This document shows positions 35,225 to 47,030 of a stretch of 64,000 bases of DNA, piece after piece. Numbering within the stretch: position 1 is the stretch's first letter; each line of letters begins with the position of its first letter. The stretch spans positions 31,233,371-31,297,370 of the forward strand of contig OZ020487.1 in the NCBI GenBank assembly GCA_963971405.1, given 5' to 3'. The notes below the pieces were generated by a model. It had not been told where the DNA came from. It searched no databases and was given only the letters and a program-made list of their open reading frames with translations. The DNA comes from Psococerastis gibbosa. Taxonomy: Eukaryota; Arthropoda; Insecta; Psocodea; Psocidae. A program made the position numbers and the translations under genes.

Positions 35225-35990
35225 GTATTTTTTGGGTGGACAGATGACACAGGAATAGTGTGTAAGTGCCGAAAACACAGACACTTTAAAATTAAATATG
35301 CAAATGCATCTTGATGATTTAGAAGAATGGACCAATCGTTGGCGCATAAAACTAAACGCAGACAAATTTAAAGTAGACCCAGTTCTGTTCACCAACAGAA
35401 GAAATGTCAATGCCCCAAATCTCATCTTAAACAACACAAACGTAATATGGCACAACGATGCAATTAAAGTACCTATAGGCGTGATCCTAGACTCAAAACT
35501 TCAGTGGAAAGCACAAGTAAACTCACCAATAAAAAAGGCTACTGCTGCCCATCCAAGTTCAACTGTATACCCTACTCGGCAATAAATCAATACTTTCACT
35601 CAAGAATAAAAAACTCCTGTACGAAGCAATAATCAAACCTGCCATGCTATGGCTGCGAAGCCTGGGGCACTGCGTGATCCCAGACTCAACTCAAGAGATT
35701 GCAAACCTCCCAAAACATGATCTTAAGACTAATCACAAACGCTCTTTACTACGTTCGTATACTCAATAATTGCAAGAGACTTAGATGTAAACACAGTCAA
35801 GATCTACATCATAGATAAAGCTTTAAAACATTACGAACGAACCTCAAGCAGCATCTCAAAACCCCGAAGTAAACTCTCTGGGCCGCCAGGAAGGACACAT
35901 TTCGAATTCCAAAATCTCCAGGCCTGTTACTAACAGAAAACTACTCAAGAAACTGGCACTAGTCTACTAATTCATAGCACGAGCTCATCT
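35225..35990 (+). pseudogene. Non-LTR (jockey-like) reverse transcriptase fragment
   Basis: A frame at about 35235 reads WTDDTGIV, a degenerate form of the YADD catalytic box. The frame 35298-35585 continues with LDDLEEWTNRWRIKLNADK, FTNRR and VILDSKLQWKAQV, the thumb-side pattern (W..WR..LN..K, GV.LD..L.W..H) of jockey/CR1-type RT. The tail to about 35990 keeps traces of 'CEAWG' and 'NLPK...' blocks in shifted frames. The fragment is multiply frameshifted, lacks the 5' part and is inactive. Confidence 0.75.
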
Positions 35991-36529
35991 GCTTTCATAT
36001 AAAAGTTTCAAGAACTTATTTTAACAAACAACACCATTTATTTTTATAGTTTAAAATCATAGATTTTAATCAAGATATTGTCAGTGTATAATCTTTTTAG
36101 TTGAAGCCTGAAAACCCACGACAAAGAAGGAGAAGAAAAAGACCCAGTTGCGCGGGAAACTAAAAAACCGGACAGTGAACTTTGATCGAAGTTTACCCAT
36201 GTGATCGACTTTGCCCCCGTTTACGGTACCTTGGCCGCAACGCATCATCTGTGAAATGTGCCTAAACTGAGTTACCGGTATCTGTTTGTTGACGTTCAGT
36301 AAATAAAGTTCAGTTGTCACTTTATATAAACCTTGCAGTGTAGCCTACCGTATGTAACCCCAGTCTACTTTTACTGTTATACATTTACCGTACCAACATA
36401 GTACGGAACGTACAGTATTCGTATACATGGCCAAAGTTCAGAGTCTACCCTATATGTGCTGAGCAACATCAGGGGCTTTATCACATAGTCTATAGAAACA
36501 GTAGCCTACATATTCAAACTTGCGGCTAA

Positions 36530-36675
36530 CTTAAAGTCCTCTCTCACACTCAACAGCTAGGAAGGCCAAGGAGCCCTCAGAAGCAATGTAGAAAATGTAG
36601 GACTTGAACACCGAACTTTCGGGAGAATGTCAGAGTCCGTACCACTACTCTATATGCCCTGACAGAATAGTGTAA
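36530..36675 (-). mobile_element. tRNA-derived SINE, copy 4 (inverted)
   Basis: In reverse, CTCTCACACTCAACAGCTAGGAAG, GAACACCGAAC and CCGTACCACTACTCT correspond to the body, B box and A box of the other copies. It is diverged and truncated. Confidence 0.5.
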
Positions 36676-37865
36676 CTCGACTTACCCCAGATGGCACATT
36701 AGCAAAGTAGGGGTACCGTAATTAATCGGAGCCTATGAGCTTGGTTTTTTTTTCGGGAGAGTAACGTAGTCATCTACTAACCTATGCAAGAAGTAATTGA
36801 TAGGTACACAATTAATTTTGGGTTAATTCAGTCAGAAAAAAAACATATAATATTAACTAATACGTTATGTAGGCATAGCCTATATCTATATTAACAAAGC
36901 ATTCCATTCCAGCTTAAATAATAAAAAATCTTTCTTTCTTTTCCTTGTCCAGTATTCCCTGGAATAATAATAATAAATAATAATATTGTGTACCGGTAAC
37001 TAAATTTACCCGCTACGCTTTTGTTTTGGGATATGGGCCTTATATTGGAGTAATTGGATCTAACCCACGTGACCAGGCTACTTAAGGATAATATTGTCCC
37101 CCTCCCAGAACTGCTGGATTGAAATATAGACTACAGAAAGCGTCCAAAATTAATTCTATTAACACATACAGTACGGCAGTAGGCTATGAATTTCATAAGT
37201 CAAAACTTACTCTCGGATTCAAACAATAAGGACGTCAAACCATTTCGGTGATATAATTTAAGGACGCCATACGGATGGGTTTAGGCATTATACAGGGAAA
37301 AAATGAGATTCACTATGCCATATGGGATATGGGAGTAGTCTCACTTAGAAAGAACAATACTGAATAACGTAAGAAAGTATGAGGCAAGAAGTAAGCAGAA
37401 AGTAATAAATTTCCATTTTCTGTTGCCTCACATTCCAGCACGAGATCATTGCTTGTTTGAAGAATTTTTATAGCCTACACAAATCAATATGGTAAGGAAC
37501 ATGGTGGAAAACGAAATTGGGAGAGATTCCCTGTCAAAGAAGTTAACAAACTATAAATTTATATATTGAGAAGGTAAACCGCGCGGTACCAGCAAAAACT
37601 TCGTTGTTTGTGTTTATTTCAAAACGACAATTTGCCCATGACTTATTCAGTTATATTTAAACAAAAATATCCCATGACAAATTTAGTACGTTTCACAACT
37701 TCAAATGCGAAACACAATATGCAATAAAAATTTGAATTAGGTAGCTACTTGGGGTGGGAATTTTCTTTTTTAATGAACAATGACTTCACCTTTGGATATG
37801 TACGTTAGTATAATCTCACATAGCATACATTTAATACAATAACACAATAATTAATAGTACAATTT
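36676..37865. other. Non-coding interval
   Basis: AT-rich, with an ATAATAATAATAAATAATAAT microsatellite near 36964. Bases from about 37620 share an inverted match with 23420-23600. No frame of interest. Confidence 0.3.
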
Positions 37866-38132
37866 AATACACGAGTGGATGAAGGAAGTAATTTTAGGGG
37901 ATTATTTATTATACATAAACGAAGGTTCCAACAGATTTTCTGAGTCATGGCAGCCTACTGTGGCGGATAAATCGGCAACACATGGTGTTCAGAGTCAAAG
38001 AAGATAGCATACAGTGCAGTATAATGTACTCGTATATAATTGCATTGAGAAGTGCAGTCTATAGCAGCAAAACCTTTAGCACTGTTCTCAAGATTACAAT
38101 AATGTTGGTTAACACCTTATCTACTCGAGTAC
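37866..38132 (-). mobile_element. ACACGAGTRGATGAA-ended element, copy 2 (inverted)
   Basis: TACACGAGTGGATGAAGG opens the copy; the other end (TATCTACTCGAGTACC) is degenerate. The interior, with GTGTTCAGAGTCAAAGAAGA and GCATTGAGAAGTGCAGTC, is the reverse complement of 23220-23330. Confidence 0.55.
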
Positions 38133-38404
38133 CTATTCTTATTTATTATTATTTTTTATAAAAGATTAATCGCATACAAATATTTTAATATATGTATCCG
38201 ATCAACCTCTTCCTTCAGTCGCCCCTGTAGATAAGTGATATGTTCTTCACATTGTAAAGTAAAAAACATTAAAAGACCCTCTTTAGAATCTAACTTAACT
38301 CAAAAAAATTATTGTCAAGATTAACTTATTAAGTGACGAATCGAAAACCCATTAAAAATACATGCGTTACAAATTAAATTTAGGTCTAACAATTCCGGCC
38401 CACT

Positions 38405-38948
38405 GTGAAGTTTTCAACGGATCCAAAAGGCCGAAAATCTATAAGACGTATCGAGAAGGTTTGTTATTGTCGAGAGACGCTCTGAAACAGACCAAAATTT
38501 AATTGACATAGATTGTTTCAGTAGTATCTTATGAGAATGTTGAAATAATGACATCATAACATATTGTAATTACAAAAGGTACAGTATGTAAAAATTTAAA
38601 CAACAAGTGAACGCCAGGGAAACTAGACGATTAGTTTCCAAGGCAATACCGCCTTGTCCAGCGCCTTCTCATCTATAGGCTATACTCAGATTATGTCTGA
38701 TTGTGGTTTACTTACTTATGGGGCCTCCAGTGCCTATAATTGGTCAAATGAGCCATTCTACAGCAGTATCATGGATGAAAATTAGCAGTGATGTCGCATA
38801 TCCATTTGTAGGTTTGTAAGCCGTCTACCACAGGCAATATCTTGTGCAACGGTCCCCACTGGAGCCAGGCCTTGAAAGGTTCTTCGCTTTCCCCTTATAG
38901 TCCAATGTAGGTGTCGCATCCGTTTGTGTGCTCTTCCATGAATGGTTT
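38405..38948 (-). pseudogene. CYP4-like exon pair, unit 1 (truncated)
   Basis: Exon 1 region 38716-38948 ends at the GTAAGT donor but lost about 35 bases around the IGN motif. Exon 2 survives only as its first ~77 bases (38405-38481) after the CTGTTTCAG acceptor. It forms the 3' edge of the array on the minus strand. Confidence 0.45.
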
Positions 38949-39387
38949 CTATAAAAATATTAAAAATTATGGAATTTAGTAGTGTTCTGTACATGCGAGA
39001 TCGGGCATTTTAGAGCGCCAATAACATTTTTGGATTCGCCGGGCACCTGGGGGCTCCCGGGGAGAAGGAGAACATCGTGGTTGTAAAAGCTGGGCAGTGG
39101 TTTGGCAAGGGCACGACTTCCCTTTTCAGAGCAGCATATTGAATACTGGACGGCACTGCGTTATAACAATTCATCGCAGTGCCCCTGGATGAGACCGGCC
39201 TTATGTCTCATGCGTTCTTCCCAGACATAGGTCTAATATTTTTCCCCAAAAATTTGTATGTGGATTAAGGTTGTAAGAATTATAGATCATGATTAAGGCT
39301 GGCTACATTACACTGAAATAGGAAGACGCTCAATCTGAGGATTTCCGTTCACAAAATTTACTGCCAATAATTATATTGCCTACATAC

Positions 39388-39600
39388 CGTTAAAAGAAAA
39401 TATTCCATCTCATGCTAATGCTGAAATAACACAAGGTATCATTTTTTTCCCCATTTTCCCCGTTTTCAGCAATTTAGAATGTGTGCACAATATTTCCAAA
39501 TCTTCAGGCTTCCCAATTACAATGAGAAGTTTTGGTCCGATCCAAAGGGTTAAAAATCCATTGGACTTATCGAGAAGGTTCGTTATAGAAGAGAGCAGCT
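39388..39600 (-). pseudogene. CYP4-like exon 2, unit 2 (best preserved)
   Basis: After the acceptor TTTTGTCTGTTTCAG the frame reads ELLSSITNLLDKSNGF, then LWIGPKLLIVI, KPEDLEI and SKLL. This is the 'LWLGPKL.VV...PEDVE..L' region of CYP4-family P450s (strand beta-1 area of the fold, N-terminal quarter of a ~500-residue protein). Only here is the segment through PEDLEI open without a frameshift; a TGA follows about seven codons before the GTATGT donor. A branch-point-like CTAATGA lies about 35 bases upstream of the acceptor. Exon 1 has been deleted from this unit, so it cannot give a protein. CYP4 enzymes oxidise fatty acids and xenobiotics at the ER membrane. Confidence 0.6.
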
Positions 39601-40069
39601 CTGAAACAGACAAAACATCAATTGGAATATGGTATTTCATTAGTATCTTACGAGAATGTTGAATTAAAGTAATCATTTCAACATATAATAACAAAAAGTA
39701 CAGTATGTAAAAATGTAAACAATGTAACCCGTTTCGCCTCTCCGTGTAGCCTGAGGTTTTACGTCCCGATTCCCCGGGACACCTGTGGGCACCACTCCCT
39801 TTTTCAGAGCAGCAGACTGAATCCTTGTCAGAACCGCATTATAAAAATGCATCGCTGTGTCTCTAGATGAGACTGGCCTTATGTCTCTTACGTCCTTCCT
39901 ATATATTTATAGGCTCATCATTTTTCCTCAACAATTTGTAGGTCGGTTAAGGTTGGAAGGAGCATAGTTCATGATCAAGAATGGCTTCATTATATTGATG
40001 TAGAGAGACGCTTATTCTGAGGATTTCCGTTCACAAAATTTACTGCCAATAATTATTGAGCCTGCATAC

Positions 40070-40967
40070 CGTTAAAAGAAAATATTCCATCTCCTAATGC
40101 TGGAGTAACAAAGGATATCTATAGTTGTCGCCCTTGTTCAGCAATTTAGAATGTGTGCAAAATATTTCCAAATCTTCCGGCCTTCTGATTACAATGGACG
40201 TTTTGGTTTGATCCATAGGGCTGAAAATCCATTGGACATATCGAGAAGGCTTGTTATTATCGAGAGAAGCTCTGAAACCGGAAAAACATCAATTGGAATA
40301 GGGTATTTCATTAGTATCTTACGAGAATGTGGAAATAATGTAATCATTTCAACATGTAATAACGAAAAGGCACAGCATGTTAAAATTTAAACAATGTAAC
40401 ACGTTTCGCCTCTTCGTGTAGCCTTAGGTTATACGTCCCTCTGCGTGCAACATTCTTTAACTTGAATAGCTGTCTAAGCCCATGGTCAAAGTCCTCTTCT
40501 TTCTTCGCCATGGTTTGGGTGTCATATCGTGGTCCTTCAACAACCGTCTCAAAAGCTTGCCAACTAACTTCAGACTTGCGAGTGAACGCCAAACTAACCG
40601 ATCGATTAGTTTCCACGGTAATACTAATTAGCCCTATGTCTTCTCATCAATCTAGGCTTTACTCAGATTATCTCTTATTGCTGTTTATACTTACTTATGG
40701 GGCCTCCGGTGAGAAGTAGGCCATTGCCTATAACTAGTAAAATGAGCCATACTACAGCAGTAACATGTATAAAAATCGGCAGTGATGTCGCAAATCCATT
40801 AGTAGGTTGGTAAGCAATCTACCACAGGCAATATCTTGTATGGAAGGTCCCACTGGAGCCAGGGCTTGAAAGCCCTCTGGTACATAATGTTCATCCGTTA
40901 CTCCGTGTTGTCCAATGCTGGGGTCGCATCCGTTTTTGTGCTGATACGTCTCTTCCATGAATGGTTT
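40070..40967 (-). pseudogene. CYP4-like exon pair, unit 3
   Basis: Exon 1 region (40695-40967) ends VIGNGLLLTGGPI then GTAAGTAT; the P450 N-terminal hallmark is 'P(V/I)IGN'. The intron is 423 bases. Exon 2 (40070-40271) begins LLSIITSLLDMSNGF but has a one-base deletion relative to unit 2 within the GPK(L/R) segment, so the reading frame is lost before PEDLEI. Its end keeps TPALGDGIFSFNG before the donor, the expected 'LGDGL' motif, in another frame. The donor is GTATGC. The 5' limit of exon 1 (TTTATAG acceptor or earlier) is uncertain. Confidence 0.55.
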
Positions 40968-41398
40968 CTATAAATATATATAAATTATGGAATATAATAG
41001 AGTTTTCTACATGAGAGATGGGGCATTTATGCGCGCCAATAATATCTTTGGATTTCCCGGGATATCTGGAGGCCCCCGGCAAAAGGAAAACATTCTGGTT
41101 GTAAAACCTGGGACAGTGATTTGGCAAGGGCACGACTTCCCTTTTCAGAGCAGCATATTGAATCCATGACGGAACCGCATTATAACAATGCATCGCTGTG
41201 CCCCTGGATGAGACCAGCCATATGTCTCTTGCGTCCTTCCGATATGCAGGCCTATCATTTTTCCTCAACAATTTTTAGGTGGATTAAGGTTAATAGTTAA
41301 TGATCAAGGATGGCTTCATTACATTGAAATAGAAAGACGCTCATTCTGGTGATTTCAGTTCACAAAATTAACTGCCAATAATTATATTGCCTACATAC

Positions 41399-42289
41399 CG
41401 TTAAAAGAAAATATTCCATCTCTTAATGCTGGAGTAACAAAGGATATCAATAGTTGTCGCCCTTGTTCAGCAACTTTGGATGTGTACAAAATATTTCCAA
41501 ATCTTCCGGCCTTCTGATTACAAAGGACGTTTTGGTCCGATCCAATGAGTTGAAAATCCATTGGAAATATCGAGAATATATTATCGAGAGATGCTCTGAA
41601 ACAGACAGAACAACACCTGGAATAAGGTATTTCATGAGTATCTTACGAGAATGTGGAAATAATGTAATCATTACAATCGTAATAACGAAAAGGCACAGTG
41701 TGTAAAAATTTGAACAATGTAACCCTGTTCGCCTCTTCGTGTAGCCTAAGGTTATACGTCCCTCTGCGTACAACTTTCTTTTGCTCGAGTAGCTGTGTAT
41801 CCCCATGGCCTAAGTCCTCTTCTTTCTTTGCCATTGTTTGGGCGTCATATCATGGTCCTTCAACAACCGTTTCAAAAGCTTGCCTACTAATTTCCGACTT
41901 GCGAGTGAACGCCAAACTAACTGAGCGATTAGTCTCCACGGTAATACTAACTAGCTCCATGTCTTCTCATCAATCTACGCTATACTCAGATTATCCCTTA
42001 TTGCTGTTTATACTTACTTATGGGGCCTCCGGTGAGAAGTAAACCAATGCCTACGACTGTTAAAATATGGCATACTACAGCAGTAAGATGGATGAAAATC
42101 AGCAGTGATGTTGCAAATCCATTTGTAGGTTGGTAAGCCGTCTATCACAGGCAATATCTTCAACGGAGAGTCCCACTGGAGCCAGGGTTGAAAGCCATCT
42201 GGTACATAAAGTTCATCGCTTCCTCCATGTTGTACAATGCTGCTGTCGTATCCATTTGTGTGCTGATACGTCTCTTCCATGAACGGTTT
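41399..42289 (-). pseudogene. CYP4-like exon pair, unit 4
   Basis: Exon 1 region is 42018-42289 (GLLLTGGP kept, VIGN altered) and exon 2 is 41399-41595. IRRPEDLEIFCTHPKLLNKG is open in one frame, but the preceding part is in another. Splice sites are intact (GTAAGT, TTCAG, GTATGT). Confidence 0.5.
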
Positions 42290-42634
42290 CTATAAAAATA
42301 TAAAAATTATGGAATATATAAGAGTTGTCTACATGAGCGATGGGGCATTTATGCGCGCCAATAATATTTTTGGATTTCCCGGGACTCCTGTGGCCTTCCG
42401 AGAAGGAGAACATCCTTGTTGTAAAACCTGGGGCAGTGATTTGGCAAGGGCACGACTTCCCTATTCAGAGCAGCATATTGAATACTTGACGGAACAGCAT
42501 TATAACAGTGCATCGCTGTGTCTCTAGATGAGACCATTATCAAGGATGGCTTCATTGCATAGATGTAGAAAGACGCTCATTCTGAGGATTTCCGTTCACA
42601 AAATTTACTGCCAATAATTATATAGCCTACATAC

Positions 42635-43395
42635 CGTTATTCCGATATTCCATCTCCTAATACTGGAGTAACAAAGGATAGACTATCTATAGTTCTTGTC
42701 CTTGTTCAGGAATTTAGGATGGGTGCAAAATATTTCCTAATCTTCCGGCCGTCTGATTACAATGGACGTTTTGGTCCGATCCAAAGGGTTGAAAATCCAT
42801 TGGACATATCGAGAATGTTTGTTATTATTGAGAGATGCTCTGAAACAGACAAAACATCTATTGTAATATTGTATTTGATTATTATCTTACGAGAATGTTG
42901 AAATAATGTAAACACTGACATGTCATTACAAAGGGCACCGTATGTAAAAATTTAAACAATGTAACACGCGTGTAGCCTAAGGTTATACGTCAATCTGCGT
43001 ACACCTTTCTTTTCCTCGACTAGCTGTCTAAGCCCATGGCCTAAGTCCTCTTCTTTCTTCGCCGTTGTTTCGGTGTCTTATCATGGTCCTTCAACAACCG
43101 TCTCCAAAGCTTGTCAACTTGCGAGTGAACGCCAAACTAACCGAGCGATTAGTTTCCATGGTAATACTAATTAGCCCTATGTCTTCTCATCAATCTAGGC
43201 TATACTCAGATTGTCTCCAACTGCTGTTTATTCTTACTTATGTTTGAAGGTTGGTAAGTCTTCTACCGCGGGCAATCTTGCATCTTGCAATCATGCAATG
43301 TAAATTGTTCGCACTTGTTACATAAGGTTCATCGCATACTCCATATCGTCCAATGCAAGTGTCGCATCCGTTTGTCTCTCTTCCATGAATGGTTT
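42635..43395 (-). pseudogene. CYP4-like exon pair, unit 5 (exon 1 truncated)
   Basis: Exon 2 (42635-42839) shares the one-base deletion. Exon 1 region (about 43234-43395) lost the 3' part containing VIGNGLLLTGG, joining TACTTATG directly to TTTGAAGGTTGG. The donor flank remains. Confidence 0.45.
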
Positions 43396-43826
43396 CTATA
43401 AAAAAATGAAAAATTATGGAATATAATAGAGTTTTGTGCATGAGAGATGGGGAATTTCAGCGCGCCAATATCATTTTTGGATTTCCCGGGACACCTGGAG
43501 GCTCCCGGCCCCTGGTTGTAAAACCTGGGGCAGTGATTTGGCAAGGGCACGACTTCCTTTTTCAGAGCAGCATATTGAATCCTTGACAGAACCGCATTAT
43601 AACAATGCATCGCTGTGTCTCTAGATGAGACCGGCCTTATGTCTCTTGCGTCCTTCCGATATAATTATAGCCGTATCAATTTTCCTCAACAATTTGTAGG
43701 TGATTAAGGTTGGGAGAAATATTGTTCATGATCAAGGATGGCTTCATTACATTGAAATAGAAAGACGCTCATTCTGAGGATTTCCGTTCACAAAATTTAC
43801 TGCCAATAGTTATATAGCCTACATAC

Positions 43827-44676
43827 CGTTAAAAGAAAATATTCCATCTCCTAATGCTGGAGTAACAAAGGATATCTATAGTTCTCGCTCATGATCAGCA
43901 ATTTAGAATGTGTGCAAAATATTTCCAAATCTTCCGGCCTTCTGATTACAATGGACGTTTAGGATTGATCCAAAGGGTTGAAACTTATTGGACACATCGA
44001 GAAGATTTGTTATTATCGAGAGAAGCTCTGAAACAGACAAAACATCAATTGGAATAGGGTAGTTCACTAGTATCTTTCGAGAATGTTGAAATAATGTGAT
44101 CACTGACATGTAATTACAAAAGGCACCGTATGTAAACATTTAAACATTGGTAACAAGTTTCGCCTCTTCCTGTAGCCTAAAGTTATACGTCCCTCTGCGT
44201 ACAACTTTCTTTTGCTCGAGTAGCTGTCTAAGCCCATGGCCTAAGTTTTCTTTTTTCTTCGCCATTGTTTGGGTGTCATATCATGGTCCTTCAACAACCG
44301 TCTCAAAAGCTTGCCAACTAATTTCCGACTTGCGAGTGAACGCCAAACTAACCGAGCGATTGGTTTCCACGGTAATACTAATTAGCCCTATGTCATCTTA
44401 TCAATCTAGGCTATACTCAGATTATCTCCAATTGCTGTTTATACTTACTTATGGGGCCTCCGATGAGAAGTCGACCATTGCATGGAACTGGTAAAATGAG
44501 CCATACTACAGCAGAAGCATGGATGAAAATCAGTTTGAAGGTTGGTAAGTCGTCTACCGCGGGCAATCTTGCATCTTGCAATCATGCAATGTAAAGTGTT
44601 CGCACTTGTGACATAAGGTTCATCGCATTCTCCATATCGTTCAATGCCTGTGTTGCCTCTCTTTCATGAATGGTTT
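43827..44676 (-). pseudogene. CYP4-like exon pair, unit 6
   Basis: Exon 1 region is 44449-44676 and exon 2 is 43827-44028. Exon 1 ends ...GRLLIGGP before GTAAGT. The CATCTTGCAATCATGCAATG block, absent from units 1-4, replaces part of exon 1 and is shared with units 5, 7 and 8, which marks a subfamily. Confidence 0.5.
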
Positions 44677-45121
44677 CTAGAAAAATATGAAAAATTATGG
44701 AATATTGCCTAATAGAGTTTTGTACATGAGAGATGGGGAATTTCATTGTGCCAACAATATTTTAGGATTCCCCGGGACACCTGTGGGCTTCCGGCAGAAG
44801 GAGAACATCCTGGTTGTAAAACCTGGGGCAGTGATTTGGCATGGGCTCGACTTCCCTATTCAGAGCAGCATATTGAATCCTTGACGGAACCGCATTATAA
44901 TAATGCATCGCTGTGTCTCCAGATGAGAACGACCTTATGTCTCTTGCGTCCTTTCGATATATAGGCCTATCAGTTTTCCTCGACAATTTGTAGGTCGATT
45001 AAGGTTGCAAGAAACATGGTTCATTATCAAGGATGGCTTCATTACATTGATGTAGAAAGACGCTCATTCTGAGGATTTCCGTTCACAAAATTTCCTGCCA
45101 ATAATAATATAGCCTACATAC

Positions 45122-45971
45122 CGTTAAAAGAAATATTCCATCTACTAATGCTGGAGTAACAAAGGATATCTATAGTTCTCGCCCATGTTTAGCAATTCAG
45201 GATGCTTACAAAATATTTCCAAGTCTTCCGGCCTTCTGATTACAATGGACGTTTTGGTCCGATCCATAGGGTTGAAAATCCATTGGACATATCGAGAAGA
45301 TTTGTTATTATCGAGAGATGCTCTGAAACAGACAAAACATCCATTGGAATAGGGTAGTTCACTAGTATCTTTCGAGAATGTTGAAATAATGTGATCACTG
45401 ACATGTAATTACAAAAGGCACCGTATGTAAACATTTAAACATTGGTAACAAGTTTCGCCTCTTCCTGTAGCCTAAAGTTATACGTTCCTCTGCGTACAAC
45501 TTTCTTTTGCTCGAGTAGCTGTCTAAGCCCATGGCCTAAGTCCTCTTTTTTCTTCGCCATTGTTTGGGTGTCATATCATGGTCCTTCAACAACCGTCTCA
45601 AAAGCTTGCCAACTAATTTCCGACTTGCGAGTGAACGCCAAACTAACCGAGCGATTAGTTTCCACGGTAATACTAATTAGCCCTATGTCATCTTATCTAT
45701 CTAGGCTATACTCAGATTATCTCCAATTGCTGTTTATACTTACTTATGGGGCCTCCGATGAGAAGTCGACCATTGCATGGAACTGGTAAAATGAGCCATA
45801 CTACAGCAGAAGCATGGATGAAAATCAGTTTGAAGGTTGGTAAGTCTTCTACCGCCGGCAATCTTGCATCTTGCAATCATGCAATGTAAAGTGTTCGCAC
45901 TTGTTACATAAGGTTCATCGGATTCTCCATATCGTTCAATGCATGTGTTGCCTCTCTTTCATGAATGGTTT
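45122..45971 (-). pseudogene. CYP4-like exon pair, unit 7
   Basis: Nearly identical to unit 6 across exon 1 (45744-45971), the intron and exon 2 (45122-45322), so units 6 and 7 are the youngest duplicates. LLSIITNLLDMSNGF and LWIGPKRPL are read before the shared frameshift. Confidence 0.5.
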
Positions 45972-46539
45972 CTATAAAAATATTGAAAAATTATGGAATA
46001 TTGCCTAAAAGAGTTTGTTACATAAGAGATGGGGATTTTCAGCGCGCCAATAATATTTTTGTATACCCCGGGACACCTGTGGGCTTCCGGCAGAAGGAGA
46101 ACATCCTGGTTGTAAAACCAGGGGCAGTGATTTGGCAAGGGCACGACTTCTCTATTCAGAGCCTGAGGTTTTACGTCCCGATTCCCCGGGACACCTGTGG
46201 GCACCACTCCCTTTTTCAGAGCAGCAGACTGAATCCTTGACGGAACCGCATTATAACAATGCATCGCTGTGTCTCTAGATGAGGCCGGCCTTATGTCTCT
46301 TGCGTCTTTCCGGTATAATTATAGGTCTTTCATTTTTCCTCAACAATTAGTATTTGGATTTAGGTTGCAAGAAACATAGTTCATTATCAAGGATGGCTTC
46401 ATTACATTGAAATAGAAAGACGCTCATTCTGAGGATTTCCGTTCACAAAATTTACTTCCACGGTAACACTAACTAGCCCTATGTCTTCTCATCAATCTAG
46501 GCTATACTCAGATTATCTCTAATTGCTGTTTATACTTAC

Positions 46540-46768
46540 TTATGTGGTTCTCCGGTGAGAAGTAGAAGCTTGCCTGTATCTGGCAAAATCAGCCATACTA
46601 CAGCAGTAACATGGATTTGTAGGTTGGTAAGTCTTCCACCGCGAGCAATCTTGCATCTTGCAATCTTGCAATCTAATGTGTTCGCATTTGGTACATAAGG
46701 TTCATCGGATTCTCCATATGGTCCAATGCAAGTGTCGCATCCGTTTGTCTCTCTTCCATGAATGGTTT
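46540..46768 (-). pseudogene. CYP4-like exon 1 only, unit 8
   Basis: Exon 1 region retains LLLLTGEP and the GTAAGT donor. Exon 2 and most of the intron are deleted: AAATTTACT (end of the downstream flank) is joined to TCCACGGTAACAC (mid intron) at about 46456. Confidence 0.45.
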
Positions 46769-47030
46769 CTATAAAAATATGAAAAATTATGGGATATAAT
46801 AGAGTTTTGTACATGAGGGATGGGGAATTTCAGCGCGCCAATAATATTTTTGGATTCCCCGTGACACCTGTGGGCTCCCGGCAGAAGGAGAACATCCTGG
46901 TTGCAAAACCTGGGGCAGTGATTATAGGCTATGGCACGACTTCCCTTTTCGGAGCATCATATTGAATCCTAGACGGAACCGCATTATAATAATGCATCGC
47001 TGTGCCCCTGGATGAGACCAGTCATATGTA

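Larger units (their letters stand above)
33477..36222. mobile_element. Composite 2.7 kb element with GGGGGCAAAGTCGATCAC ends
   Basis: GGGGGCAAAGTCGATCAC at 33481-33498 and its exact reverse complement at 36201-36218 bound the region, and TAAA(T/C) precedes both. A further GGGGCAAAGTCGATCAC lies inside at 33667, next to an inverse copy near 33645. The element hosts a nested AACCGGTCCGAG repeat (33686-34483), a SINE (34757-34965) and a jockey-like RT fragment (35225-35990). No transposase was found. The class is unknown. Confidence 0.55.

Noticed and set aside
40380-40616. Minus-strand frame (MAKKEEDFDHG ...) repeated in array units
   Set aside because: It lies inside the intron defined by the conserved GTAAGT donor and TTTCAG acceptor of the P450 relic; treated as intron sequence.
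40987-41169. Plus-strand frame (FGFPG ... ENILVVKPG ... DFPFQSSIL) repeated in most array units
   Set aside because: Looks protein-like but the minus strand is also open here, copies are frameshifted independently and no family was recognised. It may be intergenic spacer of the array.
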